Of a stretch of 64,000 bases of DNA, positions 45,456 through 56,382 are shown one piece after another; position 1 is the first letter of the stretch, and every line of letters starts with the position of its first letter. The notes under the pieces were generated by a model. The model saw nothing but the letters and a program-made list of their open reading frames with translations. It searched no databases and was not told the origin of the DNA. The translations under genes were made by a program, and so were the position numbers. Source of the DNA: Microvirga sp. Mcv34 (GTDB taxonomy: Bacteria > Pseudomonadota > Alphaproteobacteria > Rhizobiales > Beijerinckiaceae); contig NZ_JALJRK010000029.1 of the NCBI RefSeq assembly GCF_024519725.1, forward strand, positions 1 to 64,000. Direction: 5' to 3'.

Positions 45456-48400
45456 GCACCGATCTCGTCATCCCGGAATACACGAAGGACGCGCAGCGCC
45501 GCGCCGCCAATCCGCGCGCCTCCGCCTGGGTGTCGGCCAATGCGGGCGCGGGCAAGACCAAGGTGCTCACCGATCGCGTCGTGCGCCTTCTGCTCGCGGG
45601 TTCGCTGCCGGGCCGCATTCTCTGCCTCACCTTCACCAAGGCGGCCGCCGCCAACATGGCGATCCGCGTGTTCGAGCGCCTCGGCCGATGGGTCACGCTC
45701 GACGAGGAAAGCCTCGTCAAGGAGCTGACGGAGCTCGAAGGCGAGAGGCCGACGCGCCAGCAGGTGAAGCTCGCGCGCACGCTCTTCGCCCGGGCGGTGG
45801 AAACGCCCGGCGGCCTGAAGATCGACACCATCCATGCCTTCTGCGAGCGGCTTCTGCATCTCGTGCCGTTCGAGGCCAATGTGCCGGCGCGCTTCGCCGT
45901 GCTCGACGAGAGCCAGACCGACGAGATGCTCTCTCAGGCCACCGCCAATGTGATGGCCGATGCGGCGAGCGGCAGCTTCCCGGCGCTGGCCGAAGCGCTC
46001 GACATCATCAGCGTGGACGCGGTGGGCGACGCGCTCGCCAGCGCGATCAACGCGGCCTTGAAGTGCAAGGCTTTCCTGCACGATGCGTCAGGCCCCGCGC
46101 GGCTGCGCCGGGAGCTGGGGCTCGGCGCGGACGAGACGCTCGAGAGCGTGGAGACCGCCATGCTTGAAGGCGGCATCGGGCCGGACGAGTGGCCCGCCAT
46201 CGCGCAGGAGCTCCTCGCCGGCAAAGCGACCGACCAGAAGCGCGCGGCCTCCTTCATCGCGGCCGCCGAGGCGAAGGAAACAGCCGACAAACTCGAGAAC
46301 TATCTCTCGATCTTCCTCACCGAGGCCGGCACCCCGCGCAAGGGTTCGGCCTTCCTGACCAAGGATGTCGGCGAGAGCCTGAAGGACCGGCTGCTGCGCG
46401 AGCAGGAGCGGGTGTGTTCTCTCATCGACAAGCGCAAGGCCGCCCGCGCGGCCGAGCGCACCGGCGCGCTGTTCACGCTCGCGGCCGAGATCCATGCCCG
46501 CGTCGAGCAAGCGAAGATGCGCCTCGGCGCGCTCGACTTCCAGGACCTCATCGACAAGACGCTGGCGCTGCTCTCGCGCGGCGACACGGCCTGGGTGCTC
46601 TACAAGCTCGATCGCGGCATCGACCACGTGCTGATCGACGAGGCGCAGGACACGAACCCGGAGCAATGGGAAATCCTGCGCCGGATCACCGAGGATTTCA
46701 CGTCGGGCGCAGGTGCTGCGGCCTCACGCGTGCGCACGCTCTTTGCCGTGGGTGATCCCAAGCAGTCGATCTATGGCTTTCAAGGAGCCGCCCCGCAGGA
46801 ATTCGAAACGACGCGCCGGAGCTGGTCGCAGAAGGTGAAAAACGCCGAGCTTCACTTCGAGGATGTGTCGCTCACCATGTCGTTCCGCTCGGGCCGGGCC
46901 GTGCTGTCGGCCGTGGACGCCACCTTCGCGGTCGCGGCGAATTTCAAGGGCCTGTCCTTCGAGGACAAGGCGGTCGGCACCGTGCATGAGAGCGCGCGCC
47001 CCCATGCGCCCGGCCTCGTGGAGATGTGGCCGCTGGAAATGCCCGCCAAGGAGGAGGAGCCCGAGGCCTGGGTGCTGCCCATCGACGAGCCGGAACAGCA
47101 TTCGCCCCCCGTGGTCGTCGCGCGCCGCATCGCCCAGGCGGTGAAGTGCTGGACCACCAAGGGCGACGAGATGGGCCGCGTGTGGTCCGCCGGCGACGTG
47201 CTCGTGCTGGTGCGAAAGCGCGGCGCGGCGTTCGAGGCGGTGATCCGCGCCCTTAAGGAAGCGGGCGTGCCGGTAGCCGGCGCGGACCGGCTCAACATCG
47301 GCGAGCACATCGCCGTGCTGGACCTCGTGGCCGCAGGCCGCGCGGCGCTTCTGCCGGACGACGATCTCACGCTCGCGACTGCGCTGAAATCTCCCCTCGT
47401 CGGCCTGACCGACGACGACCTCATCCGCATCGCGGCCGACCGGGCGGACGAGGAATCCCTGCACGCCGCGATGACGCGCCACGCGGAAGCGGGCGACGCG
47501 AAGGCGAGGCGCGGCTGCGAGGCGCTGAGCGCCTGGCGCGAGCTGGCCCGCGTCCACGGTCCCTTCGGCTTCTTCGCCACCCTGCTCGGACCGCGCGGCG
47601 GACGCTCGCTGCTCGTGGCGCGGCTGGGCAGCGAGGCGGGCGACGCCATCGACGCCTTCCTGTGCTTCGCCCATCAATCGGAGATGACCGAGACGCCCTC
47701 CCTCACGGTCTTCCTCAGCCGGTTCGAATCCGCCTCGCACACGATCAAGCGCGACCTCGATTCCGTGAACAACGAAGTGCGCGTGATGACCGTGCACGGC
47801 GCGAAGGGTCTGGAAGCCCCCATCGTGGTGCTCATCGACGGCTGCGAGGTGCTCGGCCGCGATCCGCCGCTGCTGCAGCTGCAGACCGCGACCGGCGGGA
47901 AGATCCCGGTCTGGGCGCCCGGCAAGACTTCCGATTCGAGCGTGATGGAGCAGGCGCGCGAGCTCCTGCACGCCAAGGGCTACGAGGAGCACAACCGCCT
48001 GCTCTACGTCGCCATGACCCGTGCCAAGGACCGGCTGGTGATCGCCCCCTACCGGACGAACGGCAACGAAACCAAGCAGGAAGCCTGGTGCGAGATGATC
48101 CGTCACGGGCTCGTCGCCAAGGCCGGTGGCCTGGAGCTCGACAAGGCTCCCTATGGCGAGATCGCCGTCTGGCGCGAAGGCTCGCCCCTGGCCCGCACGC
48201 TGGTGGCCGAATCCGACGTGGCGCCGCTCGATCCCATCGCGGTCCCGGACTGGCTGACCACGGCGGCCATGCCGGAGCCCGAGCCCCTGCCCCCGATCCG
48301 CCCCTCCAGCGCCCTCGGCGCCGCCGACCGGATGACACGGCCCGGCGACGGCCCTTACGCGCCCGAGGCCCGCCTGCGCGGCACCCTGGTCCATGCCCTG

Positions 48401-48886
48401 CTGGAACGCCTGCCCGCGCTCGCGCCGGAGCACCGGGAGAGCATGGCGCGCGCCTACGTCAAGGCCCGCGCCCCGCGTCTTCCCCAGGACCTGCGCGAGT
48501 CGATCCTGACCAACGCCCTCGGGGTTCTCGACCACCCGGACCTGAAGCCCCTCTTCGGCCAGGGCACCCGGGCGGAAGCGCCCATCGCCGGGCGGGTGCT
48601 GACGGGCCAGGGCGAGATCCTGGTGTCCGGCCAGATCGACCGGCTGGCCGTGCTCGACACGGACGTGCTGGTGGCCGATTTCAAGACCACCGCGCGGGCG
48701 CCGAAGCCGGGCCAGCCGCCGCCGCGCTCCTATGTGGCGCAGCTCGCCCTCTACCGGATGCTCCTCGCCGAGATCTATCCGGAGAAGCGCATCCGCACCT
48801 TCCTGATCTGGACTTCCGGGCCCGTGATCCACGAGCTCCTGGAACCCGAGCTGGAATCCGCACTTACCCTCATCAAAGCGGCGTGA
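45452..48886 (+). CDS. addA: Double-strand break repair helicase AddA
   Basis: An 1144-residue UvrD-like helicase with a C-terminal nuclease. Walker A is SANAGAGKTK (near residue 30), LCLTFTKAAAANM follows, motif II is VLIDEAQDTNPEQW and motif III is AVGDPKQSIYGFQGA. A late helicase motif is EHNRLLYVAMTRAKDRL, and the nuclease motif is LVADFKTTAR. With AddB it resects broken DNA ends for RecA loading. It follows addB with a 4-base overlap. Confidence 0.96.
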   Translation: MSTDLVIPEYTKDAQRRAANPRASAWVSANAGAGKTKVLTDRVVRLLLAGSLPGRILCLTFTKAAAANMAIRVFERLGRWVTLDEESLVKELTELEGERPTRQQVKLARTLFARAVETPGGLKIDTIHAFCERLLHLVPFEANVPARFAVLDESQTDEMLSQATANVMADAASGSFPALAEALDIISVDAVGDALASAINAALKCKAFLHDASGPARLRRELGLGADETLESVETAMLEGGIGPDEWPAIAQELLAGKATDQKRAASFIAAAEAKETADKLENYLSIFLTEAGTPRKGSAFLTKDVGESLKDRLLREQERVCSLIDKRKAARAAERTGALFTLAAEIHARVEQAKMRLGALDFQDLIDKTLALLSRGDTAWVLYKLDRGIDHVLIDEAQDTNPEQWEILRRITEDFTSGAGAAASRVRTLFAVGDPKQSIYGFQGAAPQEFETTRRSWSQKVKNAELHFEDVSLTMSFRSGRAVLSAVDATFAVAANFKGLSFEDKAVGTVHESARPHAPGLVEMWPLEMPAKEEEPEAWVLPIDEPEQHSPPVVVARRIAQAVKCWTTKGDEMGRVWSAGDVLVLVRKRGAAFEAVIRALKEAGVPVAGADRLNIGEHIAVLDLVAAGRAALLPDDDLTLATALKSPLVGLTDDDLIRIAADRADEESLHAAMTRHAEAGDAKARRGCEALSAWRELARVHGPFGFFATLLGPRGGRSLLVARLGSEAGDAIDAFLCFAHQSEMTETPSLTVFLSRFESASHTIKRDLDSVNNEVRVMTVHGAKGLEAPIVVLIDGCEVLGRDPPLLQLQTATGGKIPVWAPGKTSDSSVMEQARELLHAKGYEEHNRLLYVAMTRAKDRLVIAPYRTNGNETKQEAWCEMIRHGLVAKAGGLELDKAPYGEIAVWREGSPLARTLVAESDVAPLDPIAVPDWLTTAAMPEPEPLPPIRPSSALGAADRMTRPGDGPYAPEARLRGTLVHALLERLPALAPEHRESMARAYVKARAPRLPQDLRESILTNALGVLDHPDLKPLFGQGTRAEAPIAGRVLTGQGEILVSGQIDRLAVLDTDVLVADFKTTARAPKPGQPPPRSYVAQLALYRMLLAEIYPEKRIRTFLIWTSGPVIHELLEPELESALTLIKAA

Positions 48887-48987
48887 GGAACGGGCCCGTT
48901 GCTTGATTCCCTCAAGCCGGGTTCTTACCTTGGCCCTATAGCCGAGCGGCTCGGGAATCGAGTCGCGCTCAAGTCAAAGGTGATCTG

Positions 48988-49308
48988 ATGGCAACCGTAA
49001 AGGTGACCGACTCAAGCTTCGCGCAGGATGTCCTGCAATCCTCCGAGCCCGTCGTGGTCGATTTCTGGGCCGAATGGTGCGGCCCCTGCCGCATGATCGG
49101 CCCGGCCCTGGAAGAGATTTCCAACGAGATGGCCGGCAAGGTGAAGATCGCCAAGCTCAACGTGGACGAGAACCCGCAGATCTCCTCCCAGCTCGGCATC
49201 CGGTCGATCCCGGCGCTCATGATGTTCAAGGACGGCAAGGTCGTCGCCCAGAAGGTCGGCGCCGCCCCCAAGGGCGAGCTCTCCCGCTGGATCCAGGCCT
49301 CGGCCTGA
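48988..49308 (+). CDS. trxA: Thioredoxin
   Basis: A 106-residue cytosolic thioredoxin with the active site WCGPC at residues 30-34 (C31, C34), conserved DFWAEW before it and the cis-Pro in SIPALMMF. It reduces protein disulfides and serves ribonucleotide reductase and similar enzymes. It lies about 100 bases after addA and ends with a strong terminator. Confidence 0.97.
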   Translation: MATVKVTDSSFAQDVLQSSEPVVVDFWAEWCGPCRMIGPALEEISNEMAGKVKIAKLNVDENPQISSQLGIRSIPALMMFKDGKVVAQKVGAAPKGELSRWIQASA

Positions 49309-49333
49309 TCGATCCGACGTGCGTAAGAGCACG

Positions 49334-49357
49334 AAGGGGCCGAAAGGCCCCTTTTTT
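49334..49357 (+). terminator. Rho-independent terminator of trxA
   Basis: Stem AAGGGGCC / GGCCCCTT with a GAAA loop, followed by a T-run, 26 bases after the trxA stop. Confidence 0.93.
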
Positions 49358-49380
49358 GTGCCCGCCCGGCTCTTGTCGAA

Positions 49381-49429
49381 ATGAAATTTCATCACACTTC
49401 AACCGCCTTGAAGAACAGGTGTGATGAAA
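49381..49429 (+). promoter_or_regulatory. Competing hairpins directly before the DUF930 gene
   Basis: TTTCATCACAC (49387-49397) and GTGTGATGAAA (49419-49429) are perfect 11-base arms, with inner TTCAA/TTGAA arms. The left arm also pairs with an upstream ATGAAA (49381-49386, palindrome ATGAAATTTCAT). The two pairings are mutually exclusive, and the right arm ends 7 bases before the ATG at 49437. It could be an operator or an RNA switch over the ribosome site. Confidence 0.5.
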
Positions 49430-49436
49430 GCAATCT

Positions 49437-50099
49437 ATGACCCGACGCGCGGCGACCCGAGCCGTCTTGAGCTATGTCAGGGGTGATCCGTGGAGTATTC
49501 CGGCATCCCTGATCCTGCACGCCTTTCTGCTGCTGGCCTTGAGCAGCCTTCTGGCTCCCATGATTCTCCCGCCGGCCACAGAGGGCATTCCGGTGGAGAT
49601 CTGGTCTCCCGAGGAGTGGCATGCCTTCGGCAAGGCCTCCGTTCCCGGTGGCAGCCGCCCCGATGCTGAGGAGCCTGCCGGAACCCCATTTGGCAATCCT
49701 GGCCCGATCCGCGCCACGACGATACTGTCGGCCACCATCTTGGCTCATCCCGGCAGCAGCGCCATGCGAACGGCCCTTGTCGGCATGGAGGAAGAAACGC
49801 GGCTGGAACAGCTCTGCGATATCGAGGCTCTGGCCCAGATTGGGGCTTCGCTCCAACAATTTCATCCTGATCGGATCGTCGCTTACGCAAAGTCGGACGT
49901 GACAATCATCAACGACACCGTTGTTGCCGAGGGAGCCGCGTTCCGCAGTCACCGACAGTGGTATGATCTGACCTTCAAGTGTGGGCTCAGCACCCATCAT
50001 CAGGCTGTGCAGAGCTTCGAGTTTTCCGTCGGCAAGGCTATCCCGAAACGCTTGTGGGACAAGTACAATCTGCCCGATCCGATGCTGGATGCGGATTAG
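49437..50099 (+). CDS. DUF930 domain-containing protein
   Basis: A 220-residue protein. One transmembrane segment lies at about residues 20-43 after a basic N-terminus, and a Pro-rich linker follows. The C-terminal DUF930 region is about 125-215 (LEQLCDIEALAQI, HPDRIVAYAKSD, EGAAFRSHRQWYDLTFKC). Inner-membrane or periplasmic location is likely; the function is unknown. It has no normal ribosome site, because the upstream region is taken by the hairpin at 49381-49429. Confidence 0.8.
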   Translation: MTRRAATRAVLSYVRGDPWSIPASLILHAFLLLALSSLLAPMILPPATEGIPVEIWSPEEWHAFGKASVPGGSRPDAEEPAGTPFGNPGPIRATTILSATILAHPGSSAMRTALVGMEEETRLEQLCDIEALAQIGASLQQFHPDRIVAYAKSDVTIINDTVVAEGAAFRSHRQWYDLTFKCGLSTHHQAVQSFEFSVGKAIPKRLWDKYNLPDPMLDAD

Positions 50100-50109
50100 T
50101 TGCAGCTCC

Positions 50110-51438
50110 CTATTCCGGCAGCGTCCCGTTGGCCGCCAGCACCTCGCCGGCGAGATACAGCGAGCCGCAGATCAGGATGCGGGGCGGGTGATCCCAGACG
50201 TAGTTGTGGAGCGACGCGAGGGCCGATTCGACGCTCGGGGCCGTCGAGGTGGTGAGCCCGACGCTCGAGGCAATGGCCGCGACCTCCTCGGCCGGGCGCG
50301 CGGCGATCTGGCCGGCGATCGGCACCGCGATCACCTCGCGGGCAAGGCCTGAGAAATTCTTGAAGAAGGCCTGGCTGTCCTTCGTGCCGAGCATGCCGGT
50401 GATCAGCACGAGGGGCACGTCCGAGCGGTCGCTCCGGTCCGCCATGGCGGCGGCCAGCACCCGGCCGCCGTCGGGGTTGTGCCCGCCGTCGAGCCAGAGC
50501 TCGCAGCCCCGCGGGGCGATCTCCGGCAGGCGGCCCCGGTTGAGGCGCTGCAGGCGGCCCGGCCATTCGGCCCGGGTGAGGCCGGCCTCGAAAGCTGAGG
50601 TCTCGAACTTCTCGAATCCAGCCGCACGCAGGGCAGCAATCGCCGTACCGGCGTTCGTGAACTGGTGCCGCCCGATGAGCCGAGGGCGCGGCAGGTCGAG
50701 CAGGCCCTTCTCGTCCTGATAGACAAGGCGCCCGCCTTCCTCGTGCACCGAGAAATCCTGCTGGCCGACGAGGAGCGGCGAGGCGCCGATGCGCTCCGCC
50801 TCGTCGCGCAGGGTCTGGTCGGCTTCCGTATAATCCTGCGGGGCGATGACCGCCGGGCAGCCGCGCTTGAAGATGCCGGCCTTCTCCCGGGCGATGGCCT
50901 GCAGGGTCGTGCCGAGATATTCCGCATGGTCGTGCCCGATGGGCGTGACGACGGCGGCGGCGGGCCGGTCGATGACGTTGGTGGCGTCGAAGCGGCCGCC
51001 GAGGCCCACTTCGAGCAGGAGCACGTCGGCGGGCTCCTCGGCGAAGATCAGCAGGGCCGCCGCCGTTGTGATCTCGAATACCGTGATGGGCTCGCCCGCG
51101 TTCACCGCCTCGCAGCGGCGGAAGGCCTCGACCAGCCTCTCCTCGCTCACATAGCGGCCGCCGCCGCCGAGCCGGCCCAAGCGGATGCGCTCGTGAAAGC
51201 GCACGAGATGGGGTGAGGTGTAGACGTGGACGGCAAGCCCCGCGCTCTCCAGGATCGCCCGCATGAACGCGATCGTCGAGCCTTTGCCGTTGGTGCCGGC
51301 CACATGGATGACCGGCGGCAGGCGCCGCTCCGGATGGCCGAGCTGGGCCAGGAGCCGCTGGATGCGCCCGAGCGAAAGATCGATGGTCTTCGGGTGCAGG
51401 GCGAGAAAGCGCGCGATCAGCGCATCGGAGGAATCCAT
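50110..51438 (-). CDS. folC: Folylpolyglutamate synthase/dihydrofolate synthase
   Basis: A 442-residue ATP-dependent ligase adding glutamate to dihydropteroate and folates. The P-loop VAGTNGKGST is near residue 45. Other marks are HVYTSPHLVRFHERI, LLEVGLGGRFDATNVI, the Lys-containing EKAGIFKRG, and LWLDGGHNPDGG in the C-terminal domain. It follows accD by 14 bases, the usual alphaproteobacterial pair. Confidence 0.96.
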   Translation of the reverse strand: MDSSDALIARFLALHPKTIDLSLGRIQRLLAQLGHPERRLPPVIHVAGTNGKGSTIAFMRAILESAGLAVHVYTSPHLVRFHERIRLGRLGGGGRYVSEERLVEAFRRCEAVNAGEPITVFEITTAAALLIFAEEPADVLLLEVGLGGRFDATNVIDRPAAAVVTPIGHDHAEYLGTTLQAIAREKAGIFKRGCPAVIAPQDYTEADQTLRDEAERIGASPLLVGQQDFSVHEEGGRLVYQDEKGLLDLPRPRLIGRHQFTNAGTAIAALRAAGFEKFETSAFEAGLTRAEWPGRLQRLNRGRLPEIAPRGCELWLDGGHNPDGGRVLAAAMADRSDRSDVPLVLITGMLGTKDSQAFFKNFSGLAREVIAVPIAGQIAARPAEEVAAIASSVGLTTSTAPSVESALASLHNYVWDHPPRILICGSLYLAGEVLAANGTLPE

Positions 51439-51452
51439 CGCCCTGGTCTCGC

Positions 51453-52364
51453 TTACTCGGCAGCCGCGGCTGTGATCTCGGCATTTGCCGGAACAGGTTT
51501 AGCGACGGCGCTCACGGCCGGTGCCTTGGTGAAGAGGCGCGACAGGCGGGCGACCGTCTCCTTCAGGTCGTGGCGATGCACGACGGCGTCCACCATGCCG
51601 TGCTCCTTCAGGTATTCGGAGCGCTGGAAGCCGTCGGGAAGCTTTTCGCGGATGGTCTGCTCGATGACGCGCGGACCGGCGAAGCCGATGAGCGCGCCGG
51701 GCTCGGCCAGATGCACGTCGCCAAGCATCGCATAGGAAGCCGTCACGCCGCCCGTGGTCGGGTTGGTGAGCACGACGATGTAGGGCAGCTTCGCTTCGCG
51801 CAGGCGGCGGATCGCCACCGTGGTGCGGGGCATCTGCATGAGGGACAGGATGCCCTCCTGCATGCGGGCGCCGCCGGAACCGGCGAAGAGCACGAAAGGC
51901 GTCTTCTTGTCGAGCGCCGTCTCGGCGCCCTTGATGAAGGCCTCGCCGGCCGCCATGCCGAGGGAGCCGCCCATGAAGCCGAAATCCTGCACCGCGATGG
52001 TCATCGGCAGGTCCGCGACCCGGCCGAAGCCGACCTTGAACGCATCCTGCTGGCCGGTCTTGGTGCGGGCGTCCTTCAGGCGGTCGATATAGCGCTTCTC
52101 GTCACGGAATTTCAGCGGGTCGACAGCCACTTCCGGCAGGGCTACGTCGAGCCAGGTGGCGCCATCGAACATGAGCTGGAGGCGCTGGGTGGCGGAAATC
52201 CGCATGTGGTGGTTGGAGCCGGGGATCACCCACTGGTTCGCCTCCACGTCCTTGTGAAATACGACCTGTCCGGTCTCCGGGCACTTGATCCAGAGATTGT
52301 CCGGCGTCTCGCGCTTGAAGAGCGTCTTGATCTTCGGACGGACGACTTCGGAAATCCAGTTCAT
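51453..52364 (-). CDS. accD: Acetyl-CoA carboxylase carboxyltransferase subunit beta
   Basis: A 303-residue beta subunit that, with AccA, transfers carboxyl from biotin to acetyl-CoA to start fatty-acid synthesis. The carboxyltransferase core is [32 protein letters not shown] and [15 protein letters not shown]. The N-terminal zinc ribbon is degenerate: only the first Cys of the usual four remains (WIKCPETGQ, then VIPGSNHHM). The start at 52364 has AAGGA upstream. Confidence 0.96.
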   Translation of the reverse strand: MNWISEVVRPKIKTLFKRETPDNLWIKCPETGQVVFHKDVEANQWVIPGSNHHMRISATQRLQLMFDGATWLDVALPEVAVDPLKFRDEKRYIDRLKDARTKTGQQDAFKVGFGRVADLPMTIAVQDFGFMGGSLGMAAGEAFIKGAETALDKKTPFVLFAGSGGARMQEGILSLMQMPRTTVAIRRLREAKLPYIVVLTNPTTGGVTASYAMLGDVHLAEPGALIGFAGPRVIEQTIREKLPDGFQRSEYLKEHGMVDAVVHRHDLKETVARLSRLFTKAPAVSAVAKPVPANAEITAAAAE

Positions 52365-52402
52365 CGCTAATCCTTCTCCGTGAGGAGCACCCGGAAGCCC
52401 GA

Positions 52403-52506
52403 ATCCTGAGGAGGTCACGTCAGTGACCGTCTCGAAGGATCAGGGCGCATCCCGCGCTCTCTGGCCCCATCTTCGAGACGCAGCTTCGCTGCTCCGCGAG
52501 GAGGGA
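52403..52506. repeat. Nested inverted repeat, copy 2 (degenerate)
   Basis: It shares ATCCTGAGGAG, the 20-base GTCTCGAAGGATCAGGGCGC segment (52429-52448) and the reverse arm ATCTTCGAGACGC (52469-52481) with the copy at 19059-19166. The outer right arm is eroded (GCGAGGAGGGA). It lies between the accD start and the trpA end. Confidence 0.75.
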
Positions 52507-52520
52507 CTTTGTTCTATGTA

Positions 52521-53360
52521 TTAGGCCGCCGCCCGTTTTGCCACCGAGCGCACGCCCTCGCTCAATTCCTTCACCAGCTTCGTGACCGCCTCGACAGAGC
52601 CTGCCGTTGCGCGATCCTGGGCATCGAGCGTGCCCTTCAGGGCGTCGATGAGGGCCGAGCCCACCACCACGCCGTCGGCGCCTTGGGCCACGGCGGCCGC
52701 ATGGGCGCCGCTCTTGACGCCGAAGCCCACCACCACCGGCAGGGGCGTGTGGCGCTTGATCCGCTCCACCGCCGTCGCGACCTTGCCGAAATCGGGGGTC
52801 GCGGCACCCGTGATGCCGGTGATCGACACGTAATAGACGAAGCCCGCCGTGTTCGCGAGAACGGCCGGCAGGCGCTTGTCGTCCGTGGTCGGCGTGGCGA
52901 GGCGGATGAAGGCGAGGCCGGCCTTGAGGGCCGGCAGGCACAGCTCGTCGTCCTCTTCCGGCGGCAGGTCGACCACGATCAGTCCATCGACGCCGGCTTG
53001 CCTAGCGTCAGCCAGGAAGCGGTCGACGCCGTAGACGAAGATCGGATTGAAATAGCCCATGAGGATCACGGGCGTGTCCTGGTCCTCGGCCCGGAAGCGG
53101 CGGATGAGGTCGAGGGTCTTGACCGTATCCTGACCCACCTTCAGGGCGCGCAGGCCCGCCGCCTGGATGGCCGGCCCGTCGGCCATGGGATCGGTGAAGG
53201 GCAGCCCGAACTCGACGATGTCCGCGCCGGCCTTCGGCAGGCTCTTCAGGATCTCCAGGGAGGTCTCGGGATCCGGATCTCCGGCCATCACATAGGTGAC
53301 GAGAGCGGCGCGGCCTTCCGCGCGGCACTTCTGGAAACGGGCTTCGATGCGCTGTGTCAT
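52521..53360 (-). CDS. trpA: Tryptophan synthase alpha subunit
   Basis: A 279-residue TIM-barrel subunit that cleaves indole-3-glycerol phosphate to indole and glyceraldehyde-3-phosphate. Catalytic Glu and Asp are in [16 protein letters not shown] (near residue 50). The phosphate loop is [11 protein letters not shown] then GVVVGSALI. It follows trpB after a 110-base gap with a hairpin. Confidence 0.96.
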   Translation of the reverse strand: MTQRIEARFQKCRAEGRAALVTYVMAGDPDPETSLEILKSLPKAGADIVEFGLPFTDPMADGPAIQAAGLRALKVGQDTVKTLDLIRRFRAEDQDTPVILMGYFNPIFVYGVDRFLADARQAGVDGLIVVDLPPEEDDELCLPALKAGLAFIRLATPTTDDKRLPAVLANTAGFVYYVSITGITGAATPDFGKVATAVERIKRHTPLPVVVGFGVKSGAHAAAVAQGADGVVVGSALIDALKGTLDAQDRATAGSVEAVTKLVKELSEGVRSVAKRAAA

Positions 53361-53418
53361 GGGCGGGTCTTTAGCATGAGAAGGAGGCGGGGCGAAATAT
53401 GTGAAGAGCGCCGCATGT

Positions 53419-53441
53419 CCCCTCCCCCTTGTGGGGAGGGG
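53419..53441. other. Hairpin in the trpB-trpA gap
   Basis: Perfect 9-base arms CCCCTCCCC / GGGGAGGGG with a 5-base loop (CTTGT). There is no T-run on the trp mRNA strand, so it is more likely a processing or mRNA-stabilising stem. The CCTCCCC-CTTGT-GGGGAGG form recurs in intergenic DNA of related genomes (recollection, not checked). Confidence 0.6.
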
Positions 53442-53470
53442 GTCGGTTGCGCTTCATGCCAAGGCTGTTC

Positions 53471-54691
<1,221 letters not shown>

Positions 54692-54752
54692 GGCCTGTCC
54701 TGCCTTGAAGATCTTGAAGGCACGCCCTGGGAGAAGGACGCGCGTCTTGAAT

Positions 54753-55415
54753 TTAGTGATGGGCAGCCGCGAATGCTGTCCGGGCGGCCCTGATGAAGGC
54801 TTCGATCCGTGCCGGATCCTTGAGGCCCGGCCCGCTTTCCACCCCGGACGACACGTCGACGGCCTGCGGCTTCGTCAGCCGGATCGCCTCCGCCACGTTG
54901 TCGGGGTCGAGGCCCCCTGACAACATGAAGGAAACCTTGCGGTCAAGGCCGTTCAGGAGCCGCCAGTCGAAAGCGATCCCGTTGCCGCCGGGCAGTGCAC
55001 CCGCCGTGCGGGGCGGCTTGGCATCGAGCAGGATGCGGTCGACGCCGCCCGCATAGGGTTGCAGCGCCTGCAGATCGGAGGCATCGGCGATGCCCAGCGC
55101 CTTCATGACCGGGCGTCTGACCATGGAGCGGATTTCGGCGACGCGCTCGGGAGTCTCGCTTCCATGCAGCTGGATCAGGTCAGGGTTGAGTGCCTCGATG
55201 GCCTGCGCGACATCCTCGTCGCCCGGATTGACCAGGAGCACCACGCGCTGGGCGCGGCCCCGTGCCTGCAGGGAGAGCTTGTGGCCGAGATCGAGGCTGA
55301 CGTGACGGGGGCTCTTGGGAAAACGCACGAAACCGACCATGTCCGCGCCTGCGCTTAAGGCCGCATCGAGGGTCTCGGGCGTCGAGAGCCCGCAGATTTT
55401 GATCAGGTTATCCAT
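54753..55415 (-). CDS. trpF: Phosphoribosylanthranilate isomerase
   Basis: A 220-residue TIM-barrel enzyme in the tryptophan pathway. The [10 protein letters not shown] start carries the catalytic Cys (C9), and the catalytic Asp is in [13 protein letters not shown]. The phosphate site is [13 protein letters not shown] longer frame to 55490 adds 25 residues rich in Arg and Trp that overlap the neighbour, so I start at 55415. Confidence 0.95.
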   Translation of the reverse strand: MDNLIKICGLSTPETLDAALSAGADMVGFVRFPKSPRHVSLDLGHKLSLQARGRAQRVVLLVNPGDEDVAQAIEALNPDLIQLHGSETPERVAEIRSMVRRPVMKALGIADASDLQALQPYAGGVDRILLDAKPPRTAGALPGGNGIAFDWRLLNGLDRKVSFMLSGGLDPDNVAEAIRLTKPQAVDVSSGVESGPGLKDPARIEAFIRAARTAFAAAHH

Positions 55416-55428
55416 AAGGGCTACTTTA

Positions 55429-56373
55429 CTACGCTTTTGCGAGCGAGCGCCACACCAGCATCGCCGCAGCCAGGTCCTCCAATGCCGCACCGACCGACTT
55501 GAAGGCCGTGATCGACGCGGCCTCGCGGCCGGGGGCGCTCCGGCACAGGTCCGCTAGGGTGCCCCGGATATGGCTCTCGGCCATCGCGCCGCTCTGGAGC
55601 GACACGGCCACGTCTCCGCCTTCCGTCTGGGCGGCGGGCGTGTCGATATAGACTTGGGAACGCAGCAGGGCCTCATCGTCCGCCTCGCGCATCCGGAGAT
55701 TGAAGGCGCCGACGAGGTCGAGATGCGCTCCCGGCTTCAGCCACGCGCCTCGGACGATCGGGGCCGTCGACAGGGTCGCGCAGGAGACGAGATCCGCCTC
55801 GCGCACGGCCGTCTCCAGGTCCGTCACGGCGGTGACGGGCAGGCCTTCCCGCTGCAGCTCGGCCGCGAGCGCCTCGGCCCTGGCGCCGTTATGGTTCCAG
55901 AGCGCCACCTCGCGGATCGGCCGCTGGCTCATATGGGCGCGGATGAGGAAGGGCGCGAGGGATCCGGCCCCGACCATGACCATGCGGCTCGCATCCTGGC
56001 GCGCCAGGTATCGGGCCGCCAGAGCCGATGCGGCCGCCGTGCGCCACACGGTCAGGCGTGTGCCGTCGAGAACCGACACGGGCTGTCCCGTGGTGCCGTC
56101 CATCAGCAGGTAGGAGCCCATGACGCTCGGAAGGTTCCTGGCGCCGTTCTCCGGGAAGACGGACACGACCTTGACGCCGATGAAGCCGTCCTGCGTGGCG
56201 GGACCGGTCCAGGACGGCATGAGCAGGAGCGTGCCATGGGCGCCGGCGCGCTCGATCTCGTGGTGGTGGCGCACCGGCGTGACCATGTCGCCGCGAAAGG
56301 CCTCAGCCAGGGCATCGATCAGGGCCGGAAAGGTGAGAACCCGATCGATCTCGGCAGATGTCACGACACGCAT
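55429..56373 (-). CDS. Ornithine cyclodeaminase / mu-crystallin family protein
   Basis: A 314-residue Rossmann protein. The NAD loop is MVMVGAGSLAPF (near residue 130), and the substrate strand DGTRLTVWRTAAASALAARYL precedes it. Members are ornithine cyclodeaminases, alanine dehydrogenases or delta-1-pyrroline/thiazolidine carboxylate reductases; activity cannot be chosen here. It sits between lapA (9-base gap) and trpF (13-base gap), an insertion into the usual lapA-trpF order. Confidence 0.87.
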   Translation of the reverse strand: MRVVTSAEIDRVLTFPALIDALAEAFRGDMVTPVRHHHEIERAGAHGTLLLMPSWTGPATQDGFIGVKVVSVFPENGARNLPSVMGSYLLMDGTTGQPVSVLDGTRLTVWRTAAASALAARYLARQDASRMVMVGAGSLAPFLIRAHMSQRPIREVALWNHNGARAEALAAELQREGLPVTAVTDLETAVREADLVSCATLSTAPIVRGAWLKPGAHLDLVGAFNLRMREADDEALLRSQVYIDTPAAQTEGGDVAVSLQSGAMAESHIRGTLADLCRSAPGREAASITAFKSVGAALEDLAAAMLVWRSLAKA

Positions 56374-56382
56374 GGGAGGATT

